Below, one piece after another: positions 34,549 through 42,469 of a stretch of DNA of 64,000 nt (the stretch's first letter is position 1; the number at the start of each line of letters is the position of its first letter). A program made the translations under genes and the position numbers. This DNA comes from Symsagittifera roscoffensis (Eukaryota; Xenacoelomorpha; Acoela; Convolutidae): positions 70,867,465 through 70,931,464 of the forward strand of contig NC_087064.1 of NCBI RefSeq assembly GCF_963678635.1. Reading direction: 5' to 3'. A model generated the notes under the pieces. It did not search any database. It had not been told where the DNA came from and saw only the letters and a program-made list of their open reading frames with translations.

Positions 34549-35243
34549 CTCAATAGTAAGGAAAAATTAAATGGGAGATTTAAAATGTACCAAATTTTTA
34601 GATAAGGTGAGTTGAATAGCCTCAAAAAATAAATAAAAGTAAATAAAAACAGCAAAATTATTAACCAATTGTTTTTAACGAGAAAGAAAATCAGAATGGA
34701 TATGCTATTTAGCCTAGCTGAAATAAAAATCATCCAATCTAACCATGGAATTTTTAAAAGTATCAACCAATCAGAATCGAGCATTAATTACAAGGAAACT
34801 TTTATCTTTTTTGATATCAACCAATCAGAATTGAGCTTCAATAGTCATGTGATTTTCGACAAATTCAATGTCCACCAATCAGAATTGAGCTTCAAAAGTC
34901 ATGTAATTTTCAACAAATTCAATGTCAACCTATCAGAGTTGAAATTCAAAAGTCATGAAATTTTCAAGCAATTTAAAGTCAACCAATCAGAGTTGAGCTC
35001 TTCTTCTCATGAATTTTTCAACAATTTCTTTAACTTTTGTAGATTTTGAGGATACTTTCACAGACATTAATTGTGTTAATAACCAATCAGAATGAAGTAA
35101 TCACAGATTTTAAAAACTTTGTGGATCAGAACCAGACTATGTTTATGAAACTTCTTAATCAATAAATTTTATTGAATTTTTCCAACATAACTAAGATTTG
35201 AAGTTTGATACCCTAGTGGGATAAATGAGATTTCTTGTCTAGT
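34549..35243. promoter_or_regulatory. CCAAT-box-rich intergenic region
   Basis: CCAATCAGA or a one-base variant occurs at 34767, 34821, 34875, 34929 (CCTATCAG), 34983 and 35082. It lies upstream of the leftward zinc-finger gene at 34548. The nematode NF-Y complex recognises CCAAT, so an activator array is plausible. Confidence 0.5.
34764..35033 (+). repeat. 54-bp minisatellite, five units, in frame
   Basis: Units begin at about 34764, 34818, 34872, 34926 and 34980, exactly 54 bp (18 codons) apart. On the plus strand they stay open within a 126-codon frame (34669-35049) and would give an 18-residue repeat starting NQSELSF. The period also keeps one CCAAT box per unit. Regulatory array and repeat protein are both possible; I favour regulatory. 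Confidence 0.7.
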
Positions 35244-35798
35244 TTATATTGTTTTTTCGATATTCAATTCAAATTTTGAAATTTCGAACAAAATTTTTAC
35301 GATTTGTTCTATTTTTAACCAGTGAAAAAAGAAATTACCAAAATATACGTTTTTATCGTTTTGTTTTTGGTATATTGTAGTATAAACAACCGGAAGTTTA
35401 TTAAATTTGGATAAACGATCAAAAGATATTCTGACAAATCTCGATTTTGTGTTTGTATCAAATTCAAAACAATAATCGAATTGATGTTCCTTGTCTCCAA
35501 TTTCTGTTTCATAGGCTCTTCCATTGTTTTGTTTTTTACTGATCGACCACCCAATCTGAGTTAACTCTTCCAAATAAAACCATTGTTGATAAATCTGACA
35601 GTACTCTTTTTTTTTGTAATCTCCTCTCCATCTTCTTAACAAAACTATTGAACTTTCTGTGTTTCCATACAAATTAAAACTAATACAATCTCCATCATTT
35701 TCATGTGTCCACCACTCTTGTAGTTTTTTGTAGTAGTTCAATTTTAAAATCTGATAAATGTTCAATTCAGACATTGAAAACGCTTTTGATGGAAACAT
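35244..35798 (-). CDS. Maverick small protein D (184 codons), possible two-domain PC4-like
   Basis: No family is recognised by name. The protein is rich in Trp, Tyr, Lys and Glu. It seems to hold two halves, each with beta-like strands and then a helix. Half one has strand SIVLLRRW and a WFYLEELTQIG helix near residues 45-85. Half two has strands around FVRISF and a HWLKIEQIVKIL helix near 160-172. This resembles the strand-strand-strand-strand-helix order of PC4/Sub1 single-strand-DNA-binding domains. The start at 35798 is followed by a second Met at codon 8. It points left, like the next gene at 36304-36855. Confidence 0.55.
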   Translation of the reverse strand: MFPSKAFSMSELNIYQILKLNYYKKLQEWWTHENDGDCISFNLYGNTESSIVLLRRWRGDYKKKEYCQIYQQWFYLEELTQIGWSISKKQNNGRAYETEIGDKEHQFDYCFEFDTNTKSRFVRISFDRLSKFNKLPVVYTTIYQKQNDKNVYFGNFFFHWLKIEQIVKILFEISKFELNIEKTI

Positions 35799-36303
35799 TT
35801 TTCTTACTGAAATATATGAAGAAACTTAAAAAACTCGAATTGTTTTAACATTTTTAAAGTAGTTTGTAGTAACAGTCACCGTAAATATTTTTTAATTACT
35901 TAGAATCTAATTAGTTTCAAGGAAATTCATGTAGCCAATAAAAACTTCAAATTGAGGCAGAAAAAAAATTGAAAACAACCAAAGAAATTCAAAAAATCTA
36001 AAAAAATAATGATAATGTTTTCAACTAAATATACATTCTTGTTTGTAATTTTCTTAAATTGAGGCAAAATTTAGCTAAAATCTGATAAAAACAGTTATTA
36101 AACAAATTTATCTGTAATTTCATAAACAAATACTGGAAAATCATTTCATAATTGGTTAGTGTTTTATGTCAATTTTGATTAAATTGTTTGTTTTGTCTGA
36201 TTTTTCCTCAGATATTATAGCTCTAAATATACACTTTAGTGAGAAAAAATAGTTTTGAACCAATAATATCTCAATTACCAAAGATGCAAAACATCACAAA
36301 GCT
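35799..36303. other. AT-rich spacer
   Basis: No gene or motif stands out in about 500 bp. It would hold the promoter of gene D and the 3' end of gene E. Confidence 0.4.
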
Positions 36304-36855
36304 TTACTGAGGTTTACAATTATCAACAAACATAAAGTCTCCCAATATTTGGGACAGTTCTTTGAATTCATTCAAAGTATAGTTGACATATGCAACTTGC
36401 TTCAAGTCTTCATTTTCCTTTGCAGTGAAGAGTCGAATCTGAATGTAGGGTGGCTTGCTCACGTTGTACTTCTTGATTGTGACACACACCCTCCTCATGT
36501 TGTACGTTGCTATTTCATATACTCTATTACATATGTCAAGCTCCTGATCCATAGTTGATTCTCTGCCAGATTTGGCTTCATATATAGGTACGAGTCCAAG
36601 ATTTTCAGCATCGTGAATAACAGTATTCCGTATTGCGGATATTGCTTCGCCTTCTTTTTCACTAAGATAGACTTGTTGAGACTTTTCAAATTGTCCCAAA
36701 TCATTTATTTTTAATAGTTGAAAGCACGGTTCCAAGCATATTTTTCCCTTGTAGGATTTTTGGAACCAAACAAATCTCCCAATTCCTTTTTGATTTTTTG
36801 AAAATTCAATATAGTTGGAAATATCAATTTTTCTCGAGTACATTTTGAAGAACAA
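36304..36855 (-). CDS. Maverick small protein E (183 codons), possible tandem PC4-like
   Basis: No named family. The N-terminal half (residues about 20-85) has strands around GRFVWF and GKICLEP, then an acidic helix with EGEAISAI. The C-terminal half (about 120-178) has RVCVTIKKY, a PYIQIRLF strand, a NYTLNEF turn and a KELSQIL helix. The second half follows the PC4 layout closely: a strand ending in IR, then a loop, a strand with LT or TL, and an amphipathic helix. If correct, this is a single-strand-DNA-binding protein for replication or late transcription. It is divergent to gene A (37048), and the two share the 192-bp promoter with AP-1 and CArG sites. Confidence 0.6.
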   Translation of the reverse strand: MFFKMYSRKIDISNYIEFSKNQKGIGRFVWFQKSYKGKICLEPCFQLLKINDLGQFEKSQQVYLSEKEGEAISAIRNTVIHDAENLGLVPIYEAKSGRESTMDQELDICNRVYEIATYNMRRVCVTIKKYNVSKPPYIQIRLFTAKENEDLKQVAYVNYTLNEFKELSQILGDFMFVDNCKPQ

Positions 36856-37047
36856 ACTGATCAGATGAGGAGAAATGAGAGAAATGACTTTGAGTTTAAA
36901 AGAAAATGGAAGTAAGCAGTATGAGTCATCACCATTTCCATATATGGAAGTAGTACCAAATATGGAAGGATTTCCCTATATGGAAGCTGCGTAGGCGTTA
37001 CTACTACTATATAAATCCACCATTTTCTGCAAAAATCATTTTTCCCA
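36856..37047. promoter_or_regulatory. compact divergent promoter: AP-1, three CArG boxes, GC-box, TATA
   Basis: On the plus strand, an AP-1 site TGAGTCA sits at 36922-36928. CCATATATGG (36938-36947), CCAAATATGG (36956-36965) and the near-match CCCTATATGG (36974-36983) are spaced exactly 18 bp. GCGTAGGCGT follows at 36988-36997 and TATATAAAT at 37008-37016. The ATG of gene A is 32 bases past the TATA box. These are recognised consensus forms for Jun/Fos, SRF and an EGR-like zinc finger. Confidence 0.75.
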
Positions 37048-37527
37048 ATGCCAGCTGCTATGTGTCAAGCTCTTCCCAGCTTTTATTTAGATTATAATAG
37101 TAAATCATTGTTTATTTCTGTTTCCAACGATTTTTACGAAAAATACATAGTAACCCAACATTATTGCGTCTCTACTCACAATTCTTTCTGTTCCTTGGGA
37201 AATTGCAAATTTCATATAATTTTAATTGGAACTTCCCTTAGCCAAATTCTTCAGAGATTAGACAAATATCAATACATCTATCAAGAAATTGATTGTCTTT
37301 ACACTTTGTACAAGCACAGATTCTTTTCGAGTATTGTCACATCAAGTGGGGAAGTCTTCAATCAGCTTAGTTGTGGAGTGCAGCATAATTTACGATGGAA
37401 AGGAGCAGAAAAAACACCAAGCGTATCAAGGAAACGACTTGTTCGCAAAAAGTACAAAAAACATTATCTAAGTTCTAACCAAAAACTTGCATCTACGCAA
37501 ACTCTTGGCTCAGCATTTTTAGACTGA
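37048..37527 (+). CDS. Maverick gene A (159 codons, probably truncated by a stop)
   Basis: No named family. It starts 32 bases after a TATA box, so the ATG at 37048 is credible. The middle has a beta-type stretch then a helix with ILQRLDKY (residues about 70-90), and the C-terminal third is strongly basic (KRLVRKKYKKH). The TGA at 37525-37527 falls where the related gene at 39288-39425 has an Arg codon. Homology to that copy continues past the stop for about 40 codons, to about 37646, so the stop is probably a mutation. Confidence 0.6.
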   Translation: MPAAMCQALPSFYLDYNSKSLFISVSNDFYEKYIVTQHYCVSTHNSFCSLGNCKFHIILIGTSLSQILQRLDKYQYIYQEIDCLYTLYKHRFFSSIVTSSGEVFNQLSCGVQHNLRWKGAEKTPSVSRKRLVRKKYKKHYLSSNQKLASTQTLGSAFLD

Positions 37528-38260
37528 AATCGTACAGTACAAAACTCAAAATATGAACATGATTTGTTAAAAATAATTGATTGTTTTATTGATGGTTATG
37601 GATTTGTACATAGTGATTATGTCAATTTTTCAATAAAAAACTTCTGATATTCCATCTTTTTTCTCTCATATGTTTACAAAATTACCATTAATTACCAAAA
37701 CAAAAATTACCGTTGTCAAAAACATTTGCAAAAAAGTTTTCAAACATGTAAGAAAGATGTAATATTTCTTTTGATTTTTAAAAAGTTGCAAAAAAAAACA
37801 TTTCAATTTTTTTAACAAGTTGTAAAAAGTGTTTTAATTTTTTTTTGACATAATGCGAAAAATGTTTCAACTTTTTTGAGAAGATGCGAAAAGTGTTTTA
37901 CTTTTTTAACAAGATGTGAAAAGTGTTTCACTTTTTCACTATAATTGCGAAAAGTGTTTTACTTTTTTCGATAAAATGCAAAAAGTGTTTCAATTTTTTC
38001 TACAAAAGGCTAAAGGTGTGTTCATCGATTAGGTAACTTTTTACTTCTGTACAGTTTTTCTAGTGTGTTTCCAAATTTTTGTGCAAAAATTAATCAAATT
38101 TTTCAACATGTGTGCGAGTTTGGAGCACTTAACTAAGTTCTAATTGTTTTTCAAAGGTTTACCTTGAACCTCTCATCTATTCTCATAATTAAAATGAAAT
38201 TGAAGAAATTAATTACAAAAAACGAAGTCAAAACCAAACAACCTTTATTTACAAAAACAT
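37528..38260. repeat. intergenic region with ~31-bp hairpin-prone repeats (37780-38010)
   Basis: A unit like GCGAAAAGTGTTTTACTTTT recurs at about 37855, 37887, 37916, 37947 and 37977, with looser copies back to 37785. Each unit is a partial palindrome, for instance GTGAAAAGTG then CACTTTTTCAC at 37916-37940. It lies between convergent genes A and B, where transcripts must end. Confidence 0.6.
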
Positions 38261-38764
38261 TTAATCAAAGAGCTGTCGAGCAGCAGAAGAGTTCTGGAGG
38301 TTCTCAATATAACGCAGAGCTGGACGAGGTTCCATTGCTGGTGGTTGTTGTGGAGGAGTGTTTTGAGGCGTCATTGTTTCTGATAATCCCTCATCTTCAT
38401 CTATTGTGATGGGGTTTTCGACTGATCCTTCCTCCTCCCAAGGAAAAAGGAAGTCATCGACTGGTTGAGCCATAAATCTTGAGTCCGGAATCTCGGGATA
38501 GTTCATTCCCACATGATCAGAAACTTCCCCCATCATTTGCATTGTTCCAAGTTGGTTCTCTGTGATGGGAACTTGCATCATATGATGTTCGTTGAAATCC
38601 CTTCGCATCACTTCCACCATGTGCCAGACTTGGATTGGGATGTCCATTCGTGCCAGAAAAACTCCAGAGACTGTTTCTCGCACTTGAATTTGTACTAGAT
38701 CAGGCGAAAATTCTACAGAGTACACGAGGTTGCTGTTTTGCACCGAGAAGATCATTTTGAGCAA
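38261..38764 (-). CDS. Maverick gene B, copy 1 (167 codons)
   Basis: No named family. Residues 1-52 form a compact block: FSV strand, VEFS, VQIQVRE strand, a MDIP turn and a VWHMVEVM helix. This is close to the PC4/Sub1 order, including a Trp in the final helix. The rest is acidic and probably disordered, with a DFLFPWEE motif, a hydrophobic-acidic NPITIDEDEG motif that looks like a SUMO-interacting motif, a proline-rich patch and a conserved ARQLFD end. Copy 2 (40335-40844) has about 80% identity with small length changes confined to the acidic part. The protein is under 170 residues, consistent with a transcription or replication cofactor. Confidence 0.65.
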   Translation of the reverse strand: MLKMIFSVQNSNLVYSVEFSPDLVQIQVRETVSGVFLARMDIPIQVWHMVEVMRRDFNEHHMMQVPITENQLGTMQMMGEVSDHVGMNYPEIPDSRFMAQPVDDFLFPWEEEGSVENPITIDEDEGLSETMTPQNTPPQQPPAMEPRPALRYIENLQNSSAARQLFD

Positions 38765-39199
38765 TAAATTGAGTACAAGAGTAAAAACAAGAAAGAGTTG
38801 AGAGAGGGGTAGTTGACGGAAGATAAGTTGAAATTAAGGTATTTAGAGCTGAGAGAGAAGGTAGTTGACGTTAGTTAAGTTGAAAATGAAATGATTTTTA
38901 GTTAGGAGTGAGGGCTATCTTCAACTGGAATATGTAGGTTCAACCTATCAGAATGGATTTTCCTTATTTGGATTGTAGCTGTGTCTAATCACATTTTAGT
39001 TTCCTTTTATGGAATTTTTATACAAAACTCGTGTCCAATTGGAAACAAAGCTACATTTTACACATTGTCGTTTCCAATCACAAAAATGTTCATTTTTGTT
39101 CAAGTTGTCGTATCCAATCAGAGGATCCTTTTAAGGACTTAAGTCTTCCAAATAAGTAAAAGTATACACAAAAGCAATCGCAAAATACATGAGCAAAAA
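38765..39199 (-). promoter_or_regulatory. gene B copy 1 promoter with CCAAT-type boxes
   Basis: CCTATCAGA (38944), CTAATCACA (38976), CCAATTGG (39030), CCAATCACA (39094) and CCAATCAGA (39114) lie upstream of the gene. The same set occurs at 41025-41200 before copy 2. Confidence 0.5.
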
Positions 39200-39586
39200 T
39201 TGTTTGCTGTAAAAATAAGAAAAATTGTCGATGTAAGTAACAAAAGAAGAAAAATTAATAAAAGTAGCAATTTTTTCATTTCTGATCAGGAGCTTGCGTC
39301 CACTCAGACTCTTGGATCAGCTTTTTTGGAAAGAATTCAAAAAGTTCAAAACTCAAAGTGTGAGACTGACTTGTTGAAAATTGTTGAATTTTTCATTGAT
39401 GGTTATGGTACTGTAAATAGTAGCGTATCAATTTTTCTATTAATAGCTGAAAATTTGTTTATAAAAATCTTGTCAAAATTGTTTTTATTTAAATCAAAAG
39501 TTTTTTCAACGAACAATTTTGCAATTTTCAACACGTGCTCAAAAATTAACTCAGAGTTTTTTCGCAAGATGCAAATTTTGGTTTGA
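39200..39586 (+). pseudogene. Maverick gene A', 5'-truncated copy of gene A
   Basis: From about 39288 (LASTQTLGSAFL) to about 39425 it aligns with 37485-37646 of gene A. Upstream, the frame is borrowed from the duplicated promoter region of gene B, so the first 30 codons are not homologous to gene A and are probably not a real N-terminus. A TCTGATCAG just before the homology could act as a splice acceptor. The C-terminal stretch is hydrophobic and Phe-rich. Confidence 0.45.
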
Positions 39587-40334
39587 TTTTTTCAACACGT
39601 TTGCAAAAATTTAATTAAACTTTTTTACAAGATGCAAAAACTGTTTTGGTTTTTTCAACAAGTGTGCAAAAATTTTTAACAAACTTTAGTTTTAGATGCA
39701 AGTTTTTTCGTGGTTTTTTTGAAAACAAATGCAAAAATCTAACTTATTTTTTCTTATTCATTTGCAAAAATTGCAAAATTTTTTTGTAAAAAACTTGTTA
39801 AATTAATACTAAAATTTTTTCATAATTGCTGACTTTGAGTACTATTCCCTATCTTAATACATTGTTTTTCCAATATTTTTGATTAATATACATGCAAAAA
39901 AGAGATTTTTTTATAATCAAAATTAAAACAAAGAATTTCATTTTCTTTAATTATTAAATGTGCAAGAAAATTCTCTTTCAGTTTTCTTCAAAATGCGAAA
40001 ATATTTAATGAAATTTTTCTTAATTTGCGAGATTTTCTTTGATTTTTTTAACAAGTGTGCAAAAAAAACTATGAAAAGTTTTGCATGGTGCAAAAATTAA
40101 TGTAAAGTTTTTAACATGCTTGCAAAAATTGGTTTTGTTTTTTTTTGCCATCTTTCTAACAAAATTCTATAAAAGTATTTACCAGATGCATAATTAGTTT
40201 CTTTTTTAACAAATTTTTACTATTGAAATTTCTTAATAAACTTTTCTATGATCTCTTTGTTCCTATCTCCTGAAAATAAATTTACTAGATGTAAAACAAT
40301 TAAATTACAAAGCACAAGACAGTAGCCAATTTAT
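39587..40334. other. AT-rich spacer with an internal terminal-repeat fragment
   Basis: Short TTTTTTCAACA and TGCAAAAA repeats run through 39575-39800 and 40030-40140. At 39843-39865 there is a 22-23-bp exact match to the terminal repeat (TATTCCCTATCTTAATACAT). No gene is seen. Confidence 0.55.
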
Positions 40335-41355
40335 TTACAAATCAAAGAGCTGTCGAGCAGCTGAGTTCTCAAAATTTTGCAAGTTCTCAATGGAGCGCAA
40401 AGCTGGTCTTGCCTCCATCACTGGTGGTTGTCTTGGTGTTTCGCTGACTGGAGTTCTTGGCTCAGAGAACCCCTCATCCTCTTCGATGGTAATTGGGTTG
40501 TCCACAGATCCCTCTTCCCAAGGAAAGAGGAAATCGTCGAATGGTTGGGCTACATATCTAGAGTCAGGAATTTCGGGGTAGTTCATTCCCACATGCTCGG
40601 CCACTTCCTCCATCATTTGCATTTCTCCAAGTTGATTCTCTGTAGGAGGTACTTGCGTTATATGATGTTCGTTGAAATCCCTTCGCATCACTTCCACCAT
40701 ATGCCAGACTTGGATTGGGATGTCCATTCGTGCCAGAAAAACTCCACAAACTGTTTCTCGCACTTGGATTTGTACTAAATCAGCCGAAAATTCCACCGAG
40801 AACATAAGGTTGTTGTTTTGTACTGAGAAGATCATTTTGAGCAATAAGATGAATAAGTGATTAAAAACAAGATTTAAAGTTGAGAGGGAGAAAGTTGCCG
40901 GTAGTTATGTTGAAATTATTGTATTTAGAGCTGAGAGAGGAGGTAGTTGACGATAGTTAAGTTGAAAAGAAAATGATTTTTAGTTAAGAGAGAGGGGTAC
41001 CTTCAACTGGAATGTGTGGGTTTAACCAATCAGAATGGATTTTCCTTATTTGGATTGTAGTCGTGTCCAATCAGATTTTAGTTTCCTTTTATGGAGTTCT
41101 TATAGAAAACGCGTGTCCAATTGGAAACAAAGCTCCATTTTACACATTGTCGTTTCCAATCACAAAAATGTTCATTTTTGTTCAAGTTGTCATATCCAAT
41201 CAGAGGAACCTTTTAAGGATTTAAGTCTTCCAAATAAGTAAAAATATACACAAAAGCAATCGCAGAAATAAATGACCAAAAGTTGTTTGCTGTAAAAAAA
41301 AGAAATATTGCTGATATAAGTAACAAAAGAAGAAAAATTAATAAAAGTAACATCT
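40315..41355. repeat. segmental duplication inside the Maverick, copy 2
   Basis: Partner of 38245-39270. Confidence 0.85.
40335..40844 (-). CDS. Maverick gene B, copy 2 (169 codons)
   Basis: A close paralogue of 38261-38764. The PC4-like first 52 residues, the FLFPWEE motif, the NPITIEEDEG SUMO-interaction-like motif and the ARQLFD end are all conserved. Both copies are open over their full length, in contrast to the broken polymerase, which suggests selection or recent duplication. The plus-strand frames across it are shadows. Confidence 0.65.
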   Translation of the reverse strand: MLKMIFSVQNNNLMFSVEFSADLVQIQVRETVCGVFLARMDIPIQVWHMVEVMRRDFNEHHITQVPPTENQLGEMQMMEEVAEHVGMNYPEIPDSRYVAQPFDDFLFPWEEGSVDNPITIEEDEGFSEPRTPVSETPRQPPVMEARPALRSIENLQNFENSAARQLFDL

Positions 41356-41412
41356 CTGCAAGTTTTTTCATCAAGTTAACTGAATTTTTTGTATATAATC
41401 GATGACAAATTG
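40845..41412. promoter_or_regulatory. gene B copy 2 promoter and spacer
   Basis: It carries the same CCAAT-type boxes as 38765-39199 (41026, 41069, 41128, 41155, 41194). The last 60 bases before 41412 are unique spacer. Confidence 0.45.
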
Positions 41413-41988
41413 CTAATTTTTCAGCGGATATTCAAGTTCTTTAATTTTGATGTAGATTTGAGATGATAACTCAAAGTTGATGAATTTTTCAAAGCAAATC
41501 TCTGGAAATCTGTTACCAAACCTGATCATGCAAGATTTTGAACTTTGAAAGTCCTTAAAAAAATGGAGGAATAAAGAACTTTGCTGGGGAGTTTTAACAA
41601 ATTTGGGAGTTGGATATGGAATAAAAAGAGTTTTTGAAATATTATCGTACGATTTTTTTATCAACTTCAAATTTTCTAAAATAAATAAAATTTCTTTTCT
41701 AGTCAAGTGTAACTCAGCTGTAAGTTTATAGCTTTGATACGCAATATGTGAATCAAAAGTAAACTCTTTGATTGAGTAAGTTTCTCTAAAGAGACCTTTA
41801 CTTAGCCGGAGAACTCTAATTTGGACAACATAAACGTCCAAAAAATTGTGAAAAAAGTAAGAATCTACATCTATTTCATCAATAAGGAAATCACACGGAA
41901 TATATATTCTTTTTTCTTGTAGAGTAATTCGAGGAAGTTCAAATGCTTTTAAATTGACATTCTTCAAAAATGAATATTTTGGATCCAA
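41413..41988 (-). CDS. Maverick small protein C (191 codons), possible PC4-like
   Basis: No named family. Residues about 45-110 hold a YVVQIRVLRL strand, further strands, an AELHLTRKEI turn and an ILENLKLIKK helix, again the PC4-like order. Residues 140-185 hold a second strand-rich block. The gene is intact and starts 13 bases left of a promoter block shared with PolB: its ATG at 41988 and that of PolB at 42470 are divergent. Confidence 0.6.
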   Translation of the reverse strand: MDPKYSFLKNVNLKAFELPRITLQEKRIYIPCDFLIDEIDVDSYFFHNFLDVYVVQIRVLRLSKGLFRETYSIKEFTFDSHIAYQSYKLTAELHLTRKEILFILENLKLIKKSYDNISKTLFIPYPTPKFVKTPQQSSLFLHFFKDFQSSKSCMIRFGNRFPEICFEKFINFELSSQIYIKIKELEYPLKN

Positions 41989-42469
41989 AGTTATGACTGG
42001 AAACTGCTTAGTTCTGATTGGTTGAAAATTTTCCTGGAAAATTCTAGAACTTTCAAAGGAATGACGTCATTACCATAATAGGAAAATTGCGTGGGTGTTG
42101 ACGTCATTTCTATTTCTCGAATAACGTCATTATCATAAAAGGAACATTGCGTGGGTGGTGACGTCACTTCTAAATATAGAATGACGTCATTACCATAAAA
42201 GGAAAATTGCGTAGGCGGTGACGTCACTTCTATTCAAAGAATGACGTCATTACCGTAAAAGGATTATTGCGTAGGCGTCATTGATAGTATAAATACACTT
42301 ATTTTATTGTGTTAAATCATTCATTTTGTTTACCAATCAGAATCAGTTAATTGAATTTTACTTCAAATTTTACATTTCGTTACTTCACCAAAAGTAAGTA
42401 TTTTCATTCAATTGGTACTTTAAGTTTTTAAATTTGGAACATTTCAAAAGTCCCAATTTTTTTTAGATA
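41989..42469. promoter_or_regulatory. divergent promoter of gene C and PolB: heat-shock element, CRE array, GC-boxes, TATA, 5' UTR intron
   Basis: 42037-42054 is GAA-nn-TTC-nn-GAA-nn-TTC. A 60-bp unit starts at 42061, 42121, 42181 and 42241. TGACGTCA is perfect at 42062, 42099, 42159, 42182, 42219 and 42242, with one variant at 42122. GCGTGGGTG or GCGTAGGCG lies at 42089, 42149, 42209 and 42269. TATAAATA is at 42288-42295. A GTAAGT donor (42394) and TTTTTTTAG acceptor (ending 42466) bound a likely 73-bp intron just before the PolB ATG. The minus-strand frame at 41991-42227 is a by-product of the repeats. Confidence 0.8.
42061..42280. repeat. 60-bp tandem repeat, about 3.7 units
   Basis: The units start at 42061, 42121, 42181 and 42241 with no length variation. 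The third and fourth are most alike. Each contains CRE, an AAAGGA block and a GCGTRGG box. Confidence 0.9.

Larger units (their letters stand above)
38245..39270. repeat. segmental duplication inside the Maverick, copy 1
   Basis: This includes gene B and its upstream region and matches 40315-41355 with an offset of about 2,075 bp. The promoter halves (38880-39270 against 40945-41355) are more alike than the coding halves. Confidence 0.85.

Noticed and set aside
34669-35049. 126-codon plus-strand repeat protein as a firm gene
   Set aside because: The open frame follows from a 54-bp repeat whose unit is a multiple of three; no promoter or homologue supports translation. Kept only as a finding.
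41991-42227. 78-codon minus-strand repeat protein
   Set aside because: It is the complement of the CRE array (60-bp period), better explained as promoter.
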